The translations under genes and the position numbers were made by a program. DNA of 64,000 nucleotides from Brevibacterium senegalense (GTDB taxonomy: Bacteria > Actinomycetota > Actinomycetes > Actinomycetales > Brevibacteriaceae). Shown here in pieces: positions 18,289 through 26,712 of this stretch; position 1 is the first letter of the stretch; each line of letters opens with the position of its first letter. The DNA lies in assembly GCF_000285835.1 (NCBI RefSeq), contig NZ_HE978606.1, forward strand, positions 88,177 through 152,176, read 5' to 3'. A model generated the notes under the pieces. It was not told the origin of the DNA and did no database searches. It worked only from the letters and a program-made list of their open reading frames with translations.

Positions 18289-20133
18289 GTGCGCCCTGCC
18301 CCGCTGAATCCGACCACTCGATCCGCGACGCTCAGAGTGCTCGCGCGCTCTTCGGCGGCGACGCCGCTGGACGTCCTCGTCGTGGGTGGTGGAGTGACGG
18401 GCGCGGGCATCGCGCTGGACGCAGCCGCTCGCGGTCTCAGCACCGGCCTGATCGAGGCGGGCGACTGGGCGCAGGGCACCTCGTCCCGATCCTCGAAGCT
18501 GGTGCACGGCGGACTGCGGTACCTCGAGATGCTCGACTTCCCCCTCGTCGCCGAGGCCCTGCGCGAACGCGACCTCCTCCTCACCCGCCTGGCACCGCAC
18601 CTCGTGCACCCGGTGTCGTTCGTGCTGCCCTTCTCCAGTCCGCTGGCGGATCGCGCGTACGTGGGATCGGGGGTCACGCTCTACGACGTCATGTCCGCGC
18701 GGGTGGGGCAGCGACGGGCGGTGCCCGTCCACCGTCACCTGGGGCCCGGGGAGGTGAAGGAGCGCTTCCCGGGCCTCCACGCACCCCACGGCGGGATCGA
18801 GTACTTCGACGCGCAGGTGGACGACGCCCGGCTGGTCCTCACACTGGTGCGGTCAGCGGTGGGCCTGGGGGCCTCGGCGGTGTCCCGGGTGCGGGTCACG
18901 GACTACTTGCGGGACGGTGCGGACGAGCCGGGCCACGCAGACCACCGGGACCACCGGGACCAGCCCGGCCACACGGATGGTGCGGACCAGCCCGGCCCCG
19001 GCACCCCCGGCGACCAGCCCGCCCTCGGCGACCCCCGCATCACCGGCGTGCGGGTGCGCGATGAGGAGACCGGTGAGTCGTTCGCGATCCACGCACGCGC
19101 GACGATCCTGGCGACCGGGGTGTGGACCGGGCGGCAGCAGGAAGCGGCCGGCACCCCTTCCGGCCTCGACGTGCTCGCCTCGAAGGGCATCCACGTGACG
19201 GTGCCGCGGGACCGGATCGATGCGCCGGCGGGTGTCGGGGTCATCACGCGGACGGAGGCGTCCGTGCTCTTCATCATCCCGTGGGGCGACCTGTGGCTCA
19301 TCGGGACGACGGACACGCCGTGGACGGAGGACGTGGACTCACCGCTCGTGACCTCCTCGGACATCGGTCGGGTCCTCGACCAGGCGAACGAGGTCCTCGA
19401 GACCACCCTCACCCGGAGCGACGTGGTGGGCGCGTTCGCCGGGCTGCGGCCGCTGCTCCAGCCCGTCGACGGTGCGGACGACAGCACGCGGGTGTCCCGC
19501 GAGCACGCTGTCATGGAACTGGCTCCCGGCCTCAGCGCGATCGCCGGCGGCAAGCTCACGACCTACCGCGTCATGGCGGCGGACGCGGTCGACTTCGCGG
19601 TGCGCGGGCGGTTCCCCAAGTCACGCTCGCGGACGGAGGACCTGCCGCTGCTGGGTGCCGACGGTGCCCAGCTCACCGCCGCCCGCCGCTCCCTGCTGCT
19701 GGCCAACCGCACCCTGCGCGGCCACGGCTGGGACGAGGCCCGCCTCGACCGGCTGCTGGGCCGCTACGGCGGCCGGTTCGCGGATCTGCTCACCCTCATC
19801 GAGGCGGCCCCCGCGCTCGCCGCCCCGCTGGACGGCGCACCCCACTGCATCGCCGCCGAGGCCGTCTACGCCGCCCGTGCCGAAGGCGCCCTCCACCTCG
19901 AGGACATCCTCCACCGCCGCCTGCGCCTGGAGTTCGAGACGCCGGACCGAGGGATCGCCGCGGCCCCGATCGTGGCTGGGCTGGTGGCGCCCGTCCTGGG
20001 CTGGTCGCCGGACCGGACCGCAGAGGAGGTCGCCGCCTTCGTCGCGACCGTCGACGCTCTGCTGGCCGCCGAAGCCGCGACCACCGACGCCGAGGCCGTC
20101 GCGGCCTTCCGGGAGTCCGTCGCTTCCCGCTGA
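18289..20133 (+). CDS. glpD: Glycerol-3-phosphate dehydrogenase, FAD-dependent
   Basis: 614 residues from a GTG with a GAGG site. It oxidises sn-glycerol-3-phosphate to dihydroxyacetone phosphate at the membrane and feeds electrons to quinone. FAD site DVLVVGGGVTGAGIALDAAA at about residues 28-47; then SSRSSKLVHGGLRYLEM, IPWGDLWLIGTTDTPW, FAGLRPLL, and GGKLTTYRVMA, all GlpD signatures; the C-terminal helical domain is intact. An inserted low-complexity stretch of about 45 residues near 205-250, full of Asp, His, Gly, Pro and Gln (HADHRDHRDQPGH), is not usual in the family and comes from short GAC/CAC-rich DNA repeats. No glycerol kinase or facilitator adjoins. Confidence 0.93.
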   Translation: MRPAPLNPTTRSATLRVLARSSAATPLDVLVVGGGVTGAGIALDAAARGLSTGLIEAGDWAQGTSSRSSKLVHGGLRYLEMLDFPLVAEALRERDLLLTRLAPHLVHPVSFVLPFSSPLADRAYVGSGVTLYDVMSARVGQRRAVPVHRHLGPGEVKERFPGLHAPHGGIEYFDAQVDDARLVLTLVRSAVGLGASAVSRVRVTDYLRDGADEPGHADHRDHRDQPGHTDGADQPGPGTPGDQPALGDPRITGVRVRDEETGESFAIHARATILATGVWTGRQQEAAGTPSGLDVLASKGIHVTVPRDRIDAPAGVGVITRTEASVLFIIPWGDLWLIGTTDTPWTEDVDSPLVTSSDIGRVLDQANEVLETTLTRSDVVGAFAGLRPLLQPVDGADDSTRVSREHAVMELAPGLSAIAGGKLTTYRVMAADAVDFAVRGRFPKSRSRTEDLPLLGADGAQLTAARRSLLLANRTLRGHGWDEARLDRLLGRYGGRFADLLTLIEAAPALAAPLDGAPHCIAAEAVYAARAEGALHLEDILHRRLRLEFETPDRGIAAAPIVAGLVAPVLGWSPDRTAEEVAAFVATVDALLAAEAATTDAEAVAAFRESVASR

Positions 20134-20288
20134 GGTCGGCTGCTCGTGGGGCCCTCCGATCACCCCGGGCGTCAGCAGGCCCGGTGGGAGCCCTTCGCCT
20201 CCTGCTGGGGCAGGTCGTCGGTCTGCAGCACCCGCCCCCAGGGCGCTGCACCCGCGCCATAACCCTCGAATCTCGCAGGTTCGAGGAG

Positions 20289-20294
20289 TAAAAT
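20289..20294 (+). promoter_or_regulatory. -10 box TAAAAT, leaderless start
   Basis: TAAAAT, a near-consensus -10, ends six bases before the ATG at 20301. No ribosome site lies between, so a leaderless transcript is likely. Confidence 0.55.
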
Positions 20295-20300
20295 CCGGAC

Positions 20301-21344
20301 ATGGAAGACACAACGGGAACCACAGTCAGAGATCAGGTGCTGGTGGGTGTCGACGGGTCGGAGAACTGCGCACGCGCGTTCGACATCGCGCTGGCCGTGG
20401 CGAAGAGGCGCGGGTGGAGCATGCGCCTGGTGGGCGGGTACATCGTCCCGTCCCTGGGGTACGAGAGCGGCCCCGTCGTCGCCCAGAACTACGAGGAGGT
20501 GCTGGAGGAGCACGCCCGCGTCCCGCTGGACGCACTGGCGGAGGCGGCGGAGTCTGAAGGGGTCGATGTCTCGACCGCCGCGGTCGCTGAACACGCTGCC
20601 GACGCCCTGGTGCGCGAGACCGCGGAGGCGGGACTGGTGGTCGTGGGGAAGCGAGGACGGAACCGGTTCGCCGGTCGCTTCCTGGGCAGCGTGTCGGCTG
20701 CGCTCGCCGCGCACTCCCACTGTCCGACGCTCATCATCCCGGAGAAGTGGGAGACGCCGGACCCCACGAAACTGTTCGCTCCCCCGCAGGAGCAGCCGGG
20801 TGGCGACGACGCCGAGGTCGAGCCCACCCAGCTGCTGACCGAGTCCACCCCGCCCAAGCCGCGCGGACCCGGATTCCGGAACGTCGACGAGACGATGAAC
20901 TTCCGTCAGGAGGTCGTCGTGGGAGTCGACCTGACGGACGACGCGGAGCGGATCGTGGAGGTCGCGGCGCAGATCGCGGAACTGTTCGGCCGACCGCTCA
21001 CGCTCGTCGCCGCGGCGCCGCTCAACGCGGATGCCTGGTATCCGAACCCGGTCGAGTACAACGCCCAGATCCCCTCGGTGCGGAAGCGGTACACGGATCA
21101 TCTGGCGCAGGTGGCCCAGCGGGTGCGCGCGGCGCATCCGGATTTGAGCGTGCACTGGCAGTTCTTCGACGGCTCGCCTGCGGGAGTGCTGTCGGAGGCC
21201 AGTCGGACCGCGTCGCTCGTGGCGCTGGGGACGCGGGGACACGGGGGCTTCGCGGGGCTGCTCCTGGGATCGGTGAGTCAGGCGGTGCTGAATCGCAGCG
21301 TGTCGCCGGTGCTCGTGGTCCCCACTCTCAAGAATGCGGGGTGA
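20301..21344 (+). CDS. Universal stress protein with two UspA domains
   Basis: 347 residues, closely related to the protein at 14515 but with a short linker of about 45 residues. Domain 1 begins VLVGVDGSENCARAFDIALA and keeps the same GKRGRNRFAGRFLGSVSAAL signature; domain 2 begins VVVGVDLTDDAERIV and ends with GTRGHGGFAGLLLGSVSQAV. Both ATP-binding loops are present. The two genes are likely an old duplication, since segments in both halves match almost residue by residue. Single gene with its own TAAAAT promoter. Role presumed in survival under stress or respiratory arrest. Confidence 0.92.
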   Translation: MEDTTGTTVRDQVLVGVDGSENCARAFDIALAVAKRRGWSMRLVGGYIVPSLGYESGPVVAQNYEEVLEEHARVPLDALAEAAESEGVDVSTAAVAEHAADALVRETAEAGLVVVGKRGRNRFAGRFLGSVSAALAAHSHCPTLIIPEKWETPDPTKLFAPPQEQPGGDDAEVEPTQLLTESTPPKPRGPGFRNVDETMNFRQEVVVGVDLTDDAERIVEVAAQIAELFGRPLTLVAAAPLNADAWYPNPVEYNAQIPSVRKRYTDHLAQVAQRVRAAHPDLSVHWQFFDGSPAGVLSEASRTASLVALGTRGHGGFAGLLLGSVSQAVLNRSVSPVLVVPTLKNAG

Positions 21345-21538
21345 CGATGGTCGGTTGCCTGAATCCGGCCGAGAAGAATGGTCGCGAGAATTTCTCGGAT
21401 TCATTCCCTGAATCCCTTGTGCCCCCGTGTCATGACGTGTAGTTTTTGTGGTGGTGATTCTCACTGGATCACGACACATGATTCCAGTCCGATCCGCGCG
21501 AAGCGGAGACGGGCTGACCTGACCGGGAGGAGGGCGAC
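21345..21538. other. Intergenic region after the stress protein
   Basis: No gene seen. GGGAGGAGGG just before 21539 is a strong ribosome-binding-like sequence, the main reason for keeping the small frame that follows as a candidate. Confidence 0.3.
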
Positions 21539-21727
21539 ATGATGATCGATACGACGACGATGACTGCCGTCGCAGTCGAAGGTGCGCTCTCCCTCGGAGG
21601 TGCGTGCGTGGCCCATGCCGGCGCAGCGCGCGCGGGTGCGGCTCAGGGCTCGAAGTCTCGAGGCTCGACTGCGGTCGGGGTGCTCCTCGGCAGTCCGCGC
21701 CGACGCCGTGGCCCGTTCGCTGGCTGA
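21539..21727 (+). CDS. Possible small hypothetical protein
   Basis: A 62-residue frame starting MMIDTTTMTAVAVEGALSLG directly behind GGGAGGAGGGCGAC, an excellent ribosome site. Its composition (Ala/Gly then Arg) is not distinctive and I recognise no family. After the stop, another frame (overlapping, ending at 21881) continues with Ala/Glu-rich sequence (ARSLAEAFSAEAALAENAPA), so this may be the front of a longer, frameshifted gene. The base composition fits the genome. It precedes another small hypothetical at 22164. Low confidence that it is expressed. Confidence 0.3.
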   Translation: MMIDTTTMTAVAVEGALSLGGACVAHAGAARAGAAQGSKSRGSTAVGVLLGSPRRRRGPFAG

Positions 21728-22163
21728 AGCCTTCTCCGCTGAGGCTGCGCTCGCTGAGAATGCGCCTGCTGAGACCTTGTCTGCTCAGGGTCGCCGGGGC
21801 CGTGGACACGGGTCCCCGGGCTCCTCGCTCGAGGTCACTGCGATCCGGCGTCGCCTTCGGATTCTGACGCGCTGGCTCTGACCCGTTCTCTCTGATGCGA
21901 GCGCTCTGACGCGCTGAGTCTGACGGGGACCCCTGCTTCGGAAGCCGGCGGCTGCACCCGTCCGAAATGCATACGGGATTGAAATGCATGCGAGAAACGC
22001 TTTCTGCGGTTGAGAAGAATATGACCGCCGTGCATTTGTGCGTGTTGCCCGAATTGCATCCGTGACCATTCATCGAGCTCTCATTTCGCGTGCTCGAATC
22101 ACTTTCCTGTTGTGACTGTCAGGGCACGTCGTCGTGCCCTGGCGTGAACCGTGAGGATCACTC
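21728..22163. other. Intergenic region with lower GC
   Basis: No firm gene. Bases 21960-22090 are locally AT-richer, with repeated ATGCAT-type words around GAAATGCATGCGAG, and may hold the promoter for the small gene at 22164, whose GAGG ribosome site lies at the right end. Confidence 0.3.
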
Positions 22164-22628
22164 ATGCCGTATTCCCGTCCCTATCCCCTGCCCCGTCGCA
22201 TCGCCCTGGTGCTGGGTCTCACGCTGGTCCGCTGGGCGCGCGGCTCTGCAGTTGCGCGATCGCGCGACGCCGACAGGTCAGCCTCGATGCTGGAGCGCGC
22301 GGCAGCGCCCCCGGCAGCGGAGGGGCACACCGTGGAACCGTCCACTGCGGCGCACTCGATAGAACCGCCGACGACGGCTCACTCCGCCGAACTGTCGAAG
22401 ACGGAGCATTCCACCGCACAGTCCACGACGGTGCACTCCACGACGGCCTCACCGTCGGAGGCGACCGCAGCGGCTCGTTCCTCAGACGCGCCGCGGGCTG
22501 ACACCGCCTACGCGCGTCAGGTCGAGGCTCGTGCCCGCGCGATCCGCCAGCATCAGGTCGACCGTCAGGTCGAGGCCGAGCGCCTGCGGGCTGAACGCCG
22601 CGCATTCTCCGGACTCGTCCACCCCTGA
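22164..22628 (+). CDS. Hypothetical protein with Thr/Ser/His-rich repeats
   Basis: 154 residues, with GTGAGGATCACTC before the ATG. A basic hydrophobic N-terminus (RRIALVLGLTLVRWAR, about 11-26) could be a membrane anchor or signal. The middle, about residues 55-100, is an imperfect repeat of about eight residues on the theme TxxPSTAHS/ELSKTEHS; the C-terminus (ARQVEARARAIRQHQVDRQV and on) is a charged helix that may coil. No known family recognised. Small actinobacterial proteins with a short N-terminal helix and charged tail are common and mostly unstudied. It stands alone, facing apt tail to tail. Confidence 0.5.
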   Translation: MPYSRPYPLPRRIALVLGLTLVRWARGSAVARSRDADRSASMLERAAAPPAAEGHTVEPSTAAHSIEPPTTAHSAELSKTEHSTAQSTTVHSTTASPSEATAAARSSDAPRADTAYARQVEARARAIRQHQVDRQVEAERLRAERRAFSGLVHP

Positions 22629-22667
22629 CGCGGAGAGTCGGTCAGTCTGTGAAAGCCAGAGAGTCAG

Positions 22668-23234
22668 TCAGAGAGAGAAGACGGAATGGCAGGACGGGAC
22701 GCGGTCCCGTCCTGCCAGTTCTGTGAGCTCGAGGAGCACGGACGATCCGATGACCGTCCCGCCCAGCTGTTCGACCACCGAGTGCGCGGCCTCGAGGGTT
22801 CCCCCGGTCGCCAGCACGTCGTCGACGAGGAGCACCCGGCGGCCGGTGAGGTCGCCAGAGGCCTCGATCGCGGCCTCCGCGTACTCCAGTCCGTAGGTGA
22901 CGTGCACCTGCGGAGTCGGCAGCTTCCCCGCCTTCCGGATGGGGAGGGTGCCGGTGCCCGTGAGGGCTGCGATGCCGGCCGACACGATGAACCCGCGCGC
23001 CTCGATGCCTGCGACCAGGTCGAACTGAGGCAGGCCGGCGCTGTCGCAGAACGGGAGCGCGGCGGCGGCGAGCGCACTCGCGTACGCATCGGGGTCGGTC
23101 AGCAGAGGGGTCACGTCGCGGAAGAGGATCCCGGGCGACGGGAAGTCCCGAGTGGTGGTGATGAGCGAGAACGCCCGGTCCAGCGACGTGGTGGACGGGG
23201 CGGTCAACGGGCGTGCGGCAGGAGTGGAGGACAC
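22668..23234 (-). CDS. apt: Adenine phosphoribosyltransferase
   Basis: About 188 residues. It makes AMP from adenine and PRPP, purine salvage in the cytoplasm. Signatures: FPSPGILFRDVTPLLTDP near the N-terminus, GIEARGFIVSAGIA, and the PRPP loop VLLVDDVLATGGT at about residues 131-143. I prefer the GTG at 23234, which has TTAAGG eight bases upstream; the GTG three codons earlier (23243) lacks a site. The gene starts about ten bases after the AraC regulator's stop on the same strand, so they may be cotranscribed, though no functional link is obvious. In many actinobacteria apt lies by relA or secDF; not here. Confidence 0.92.
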   Translation of the reverse strand: MSSTPAARPLTAPSTTSLDRAFSLITTTRDFPSPGILFRDVTPLLTDPDAYASALAAAALPFCDSAGLPQFDLVAGIEARGFIVSAGIAALTGTGTLPIRKAGKLPTPQVHVTYGLEYAEAAIEASGDLTGRRVLLVDDVLATGGTLEAAHSVVEQLGGTVIGSSVLLELTELAGRDRVPSCHSVFSL

Positions 23235-23244
23235 AGCGCACACC

Positions 23245-24183
23245 TTAACGGGCGGGGTCGGTGGTGTCTGTGGACTGCGCGCTGCGACGGTAGCCGGTGG
23301 GCGTGATGCCCAGGACGGTGCGCCAATCGTGGGTCAGGTGCGCGTGATCGGAATACCCCAGCTCGTGCGCGAGATCCGTGAGGGTGAGTCCGGGCTCCTC
23401 GCGCAGGCGCCGAGCGCCGTCGTGCAGACGCCGCCTGCGGATCAGCATCCCGGGCGACAGACCCACGTGCGTCGCGGTGAGTCGTTGCAGTGTCCGTTGC
23501 GAGACATGCAGGTGGGCGGCGAGGTCCGTGACGGAGTCGAGGTGGCGCTGGGTCTCGGCGGCGTCGACCATCCGGTTGGCCAGGAGCCCCTCCTCTGTCG
23601 GCTCGCCCAGCAGGGCGGTGAGCCATGCGGTGAAGGCGCGGGCGGCCTCGGCGCAGGTGTCTGCGGGAGGTCGCGGTGACGCCATCGCGGCATGGACCGC
23701 GGCCTCGAGGTCGGGGAGGGCGACCAGCAGCACGGTGTCCCGCAGCGCGGCGATGCGGGGAGTGACGTCCTGCGCGTCGGTGGGGGTCGTCTCTTCCAAC
23801 GTTCCGGTGGCGCCGACCTGTGACGCGGCGGCAGTGTCCTGCGGATTGCCGGAGCGGCCTGCCATCACGTGGCGGAGGACGGTGGGGATCGAGGCCGGCT
23901 GCAGCAGTGCGCCCACCGCCCACCCCGTACCGGTGAGATCGCGGTGCGACGCTCGGGTCGCTGGTCCGGAGAACTCGGTGCGGTCGTCGGAGACGACCAG
24001 GTTGCTGGTCGGGTAGCCGATGAGATGCTGCCGCGATGTGCGGCCCGGCGCGACGTCCCACCGCGCGAACCAGAACCAGCGGACGAACGCGGTGAAGCCA
24101 CCCGTCACCGAGATCCGGTGGAAGGTCGGCAGCCGTGCCGGGTACAGGACCCCGTCGCTGCTCTGCTGGGGCGGTCCGTCCAC
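23245..24183 (-). CDS. AraC-family transcriptional regulator
   Basis: 312 residues from a GTG. The N-terminal 180 residues form a DUF6597-type sensing domain (YPARLPTFHRISVTGGFTAF and on); a linker follows; the C-terminal AraC double helix-turn-helix spans about 215-300 with VTDLAAHLHVSQRTLQRLTA and the second motif LTDLAHELGYSDHAHLTHDW. It is divergent from a VOC-fold gene 74 bases away and may control it. The start looks leaderless: TACGCT on the minus strand (24191-24196) lies seven bases before the GTG. Ligand unknown. Confidence 0.85.
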   Translation of the reverse strand: MDGPPQQSSDGVLYPARLPTFHRISVTGGFTAFVRWFWFARWDVAPGRTSRQHLIGYPTSNLVVSDDRTEFSGPATRASHRDLTGTGWAVGALLQPASIPTVLRHVMAGRSGNPQDTAAASQVGATGTLEETTPTDAQDVTPRIAALRDTVLLVALPDLEAAVHAAMASPRPPADTCAEAARAFTAWLTALLGEPTEEGLLANRMVDAAETQRHLDSVTDLAAHLHVSQRTLQRLTATHVGLSPGMLIRRRRLHDGARRLREEPGLTLTDLAHELGYSDHAHLTHDWRTVLGITPTGYRRSAQSTDTTDPAR

Positions 24184-24190
24184 ATTCCGG

Positions 24191-24250
24191 AGCGTAATCC
24201 ACGGTCTGGCGCGAATCTACAAGTCCGCAGTGCGCGGGCCTCCGTAGTCT
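24191..24250. promoter_or_regulatory. Divergent leaderless promoters
   Basis: TACGCT on the minus strand (24196-24191) lies seven bases before the AraC-type GTG at 24183, and TAGTCT on the plus strand (24245-24250) seven bases before the VOC ATG at 24258. The two promoters share about 75 bases and could be co-regulated. Confidence 0.45.
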
Positions 24251-24257
24251 CGAGGAC

Positions 24258-24758
24258 ATGGACACACCACGCAGCGCAGCACACGGCACCTACACCGACA
24301 ACGGCACCCCGAAGGGCGCGACCAGCCTGACCCCGTTCCTCGCCGTCCCGAATGCGGGGGAGGCGGTGACCTTCTACCGGGACGTGTTCGGCGCCCGCAT
24401 CGTCGATGTGACGGAGATGGGCGGCGTCGTCGTCCACGCGGTCCTGGACCTGGGTCGCGGCCTGCTCCAGCTGGGCGAGCCCATGCCGGACTTCCACCTC
24501 GTCGCTCCGCCGGAAGGAGACGACGACTGCTACTCGATGGGCCTCTACGTCAGCGACGCCGACGAGGTCGTGGCCGCCGCCGAGGCCGCCGGGGCGACGA
24601 TCCGCGAGCCGCTGGCCGACTTCGTCTCCGGTGATCGGTTCGCGAGCATCCGTGACCCGTTCGGCGTGCGCTGGACGATCATGACGCGGGTGGAGGACTT
24701 CTCGGAGGAGGAGAGCGCTCGTCGTGTCGCAGAATGGGCGACAACTCAGGAGCAGTGA
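24258..24758 (+). CDS. VOC-family (glyoxalase/PhnB-like) protein
   Basis: 166 residues. A single vicinal-oxygen-chelate module pair, with SLTPFLAVPNAGEAVTFYRD in the first beta-alpha-beta unit and DPFGVRWTIMTRVEDFSEEE in the last, the latter being the hallmark of PhnB/3-demethylubiquinone-like VOC proteins. VOC enzymes bind a metal and act as lyases, dioxygenases or resistance proteins; the role here is unknown. It is divergent from the AraC regulator. About 18 N-terminal residues precede the fold. A second, shorter VOC protein of the same branch is encoded at 26121. Confidence 0.85.
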   Translation: MDTPRSAAHGTYTDNGTPKGATSLTPFLAVPNAGEAVTFYRDVFGARIVDVTEMGGVVVHAVLDLGRGLLQLGEPMPDFHLVAPPEGDDDCYSMGLYVSDADEVVAAAEAAGATIREPLADFVSGDRFASIRDPFGVRWTIMTRVEDFSEEESARRVAEWATTQEQ

Positions 24759-24819
24759 CCCGTCGTTGCGTCGTGTCGCAGAGGTCCGTCGTCGTGCAGG
24801 GTGCGAGGACGGATCGCCA

Positions 24820-24897
24820 GCATGCAGCGCATGCGGGGAGTCGCCGCGGCGGGTCCGGCTGAGACCGTGGTTCGGAGCTGCATGCAGCGCATGCGGG
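24820..24897 (+). repeat. Two direct copies of GCATGCAGCGCATGCGGG, 60 bases apart
   Basis: Copies at 24820-24837 and 24880-24897 are identical; each contains the inverted repeat GCATGC-AGC-GCATGC. Similarity continues weakly (CCxCGGCGGGT). They lie in front of the FkbM gene and could be tandem operators. Confidence 0.7.
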
Positions 24898-25037
24898 ATC
24901 CACCACGGCGGGTTTCGTGGACGTCGGGTGGAGGTGTGGCGATCCTCGTCGGAGGTTCACGTTGCGGACCTGGGAGGCGCTGGGAGTGTGATCCGACGTA
25001 GGTTGGAGGCATACCGGGCATCCGACGAAAGCATTCG

Positions 25038-26027
25038 ATGATGAGCAGCACGGCAGGCAGCGAATCCGCAGACACCGGAGACCCCGTTCGCGATCGGTCG
25101 GCGCAGCTGAAGAGAGCCCGTCGGCAGAGCTGGTTCGGTGCCAAGCGGCACGTGAAGACGACGCTGAGCCATCCGCTCGTCCATCCGCTCATGCGGGTCG
25201 TTGCGCCGCGGTTGCCGAATGTGAGCGTGGGCAGACTCCCTGCGCCGCGCGAGCTCCTCGAGGTGAGGGCGACCGTGGCGGACGGTGAGTTCCTCATGCT
25301 GCGGCCGGATCGCTGCGAGGTGGCGAAAGAGCTCTACTGGGGTGAGGGCCAGCGTCCGGACCCGGCGGACGCGTTCGCGATCGATCTGGTGGTGAAGCTG
25401 TGCGCGGACGCGCGCACATTCCTGGATGTGGGCGCCTACACCGGGATCTTCACTCTCGCGACTCTGGCGACGCACGATGAGCTGGAGGCGCACGCCTTCG
25501 ACATGGTGCCGCCCGTCGTCCGGATGCTGCGCGCGAACCTGGTGCGCAACGGCTTCGCGGGTCGCACCGCCGTCCACCAGGCCGGCGTGGGTGACCCGAC
25601 GATGACGGCGCGGATGCCGTCCGTGGACAGCGGTTCAGCACTGCCGTCGTTCCTGTCGTCCGACATGGAGTTCGACGACGGGGAGGATGTGGGCTTCCTG
25701 GCACTCGACACGTTCACGGACGAGGTGACGGGCCCCGTCGTCATGAAGATCGACGTGGAGGGCGGCGAAGCCGACGTGTTCGCACACGGTCAGTCGTTCC
25801 TGGCGGAGCATCGTCCCGACATGCTCTGCGAGGTGCTCCCCGACGCGGACGGTTCGAGGCTCGAGGAGCTGCTGCGCCCGTTCGGGTACCGCTACTACCA
25901 CGTGGGTGCGGACGATGTGCGCGAGCGCGACGCGATCGCCCCCACCCCCGAGGTCCGCGACTGGCTGTTCACCACACGGACCCTGGAGCAGCTGCGGGGG
26001 GTGGGAATCCCTGCCGCTGCGGGCTGA
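25038..26027 (+). CDS. FkbM-family SAM-dependent methyltransferase
   Basis: 329 residues. The FkbM fold spans about 115-285: SAM-binding motif I FLDVGAYTGIFTLATLA near residue 129, then FDMVPPVVRMLRANL, and the conserved VVMKIDVEGGEADVFAHG characteristic of the family. Related enzymes O-methylate sugars or polyketides. The first 110 residues are basic and lack a clear family match. No polysaccharide or polyketide genes lie next to it, so its acceptor is unknown. Start ATG-ATG at 25038/25041; no strong ribosome site. Paired 60-base-spaced repeats lie upstream. Confidence 0.85.
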   Translation: MMSSTAGSESADTGDPVRDRSAQLKRARRQSWFGAKRHVKTTLSHPLVHPLMRVVAPRLPNVSVGRLPAPRELLEVRATVADGEFLMLRPDRCEVAKELYWGEGQRPDPADAFAIDLVVKLCADARTFLDVGAYTGIFTLATLATHDELEAHAFDMVPPVVRMLRANLVRNGFAGRTAVHQAGVGDPTMTARMPSVDSGSALPSFLSSDMEFDDGEDVGFLALDTFTDEVTGPVVMKIDVEGGEADVFAHGQSFLAEHRPDMLCEVLPDADGSRLEELLRPFGYRYYHVGADDVRERDAIAPTPEVRDWLFTTRTLEQLRGVGIPAAAG

Positions 26028-26120
26028 GGCTGCGGGTTCTACCGCCGCGGGGTGTCGGGTGCAGGATGCGGGGAGCTGGGTGCTGTGCGGGCCCTCCCGT
26101 GGGGAGCTGACGGGACTCCG

Positions 26121-26546
26121 TCAGGACGCGGCGGAGATGTTCATCTGCCAGTTGATCCCGAACTTGTCCGTGAAGGCGCCATAGGTGTCACCCCACGGCT
26201 GGGGACCCAGCGGGATCTGAACGTCGCCGCCGTCCGAGAGTCTCTCGAACGCACCGCGGATGACTGCTTCGTCGTCGCCCATGATCGCGAGCGTGACGTT
26301 GTTCCCCACCGCCAGCGGTGTGGGGGACATGCCCTCGATGTCGTCCGAGACGTAGAGGCGGATGAGGTCGGTGACCTCCAGCGATCCGTGCATGATCGCC
26401 GCTGCGGCGGGGTGGTCCGCGGGGACGGCGCCGAAATCGCCGAACGTCGCGAACTGCGGCTGAACGCCCAACGCCGCGCCGTAGAACTCGAACGCCTCGC
26501 GGGCGTTGCCGGGGAACCGGAGGTAGGGGTGGAGTGCAGCGGGCAT
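26121..26546 (-). CDS. VOC-family protein, PhnB-like
   Basis: 141 residues with a ribosome site CGGAG. It shows the PhnB/YjdN pattern: LHPYLRFPGNAREAFEFYGA at the start, MHGSLEVTDLIRLYVSD in the middle and WGDTYGAFTDKFGINWQMN at the end, the last being typical of the subfamily sometimes called 3-demethylubiquinone-9 3-methyltransferase-like. These proteins are not methyltransferases; function is generally unknown. It lies tail to tail with the FkbM gene and divergent from kynU. Confidence 0.87.
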   Translation of the reverse strand: MPAALHPYLRFPGNAREAFEFYGAALGVQPQFATFGDFGAVPADHPAAAAIMHGSLEVTDLIRLYVSDDIEGMSPTPLAVGNNVTLAIMGDDEAVIRGAFERLSDGGDVQIPLGPQPWGDTYGAFTDKFGINWQMNISAAS

Positions 26547-26700
26547 GGTGTGCTCCGTTCATGAGGTCCGCCGACGGTTGCCGACGATACGTCCAGTGAA
26601 GCACTCCGGACGGACACAGCCCAGTGCTTTCGACGGGGAATCCCGTGCGACAGGCGGCGGGACCGGGCAGTGGGCGAGCGTGCAGCAGGCGGTCGTGCAT

Positions 26701-26706
26701 TAGCGT
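26701..26706 (+). promoter_or_regulatory. -10 box TAGCGT, leaderless start of kynU
   Basis: TAGCGT ends six bases before the GTG at 26713. There is no ribosome binding site, so this GTG is supported as a leaderless start despite the long unusual N-terminus it implies. Confidence 0.4.
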
Positions 26707-26712
26707 GGCACC

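Noticed and set aside
21582..21881. A 99-residue frame rich in Ala, Glu and Arg
   Set aside because: It overlaps the better-started frame at 21539, has no ribosome site, and resembles no family; kept only as a possible frameshifted continuation.
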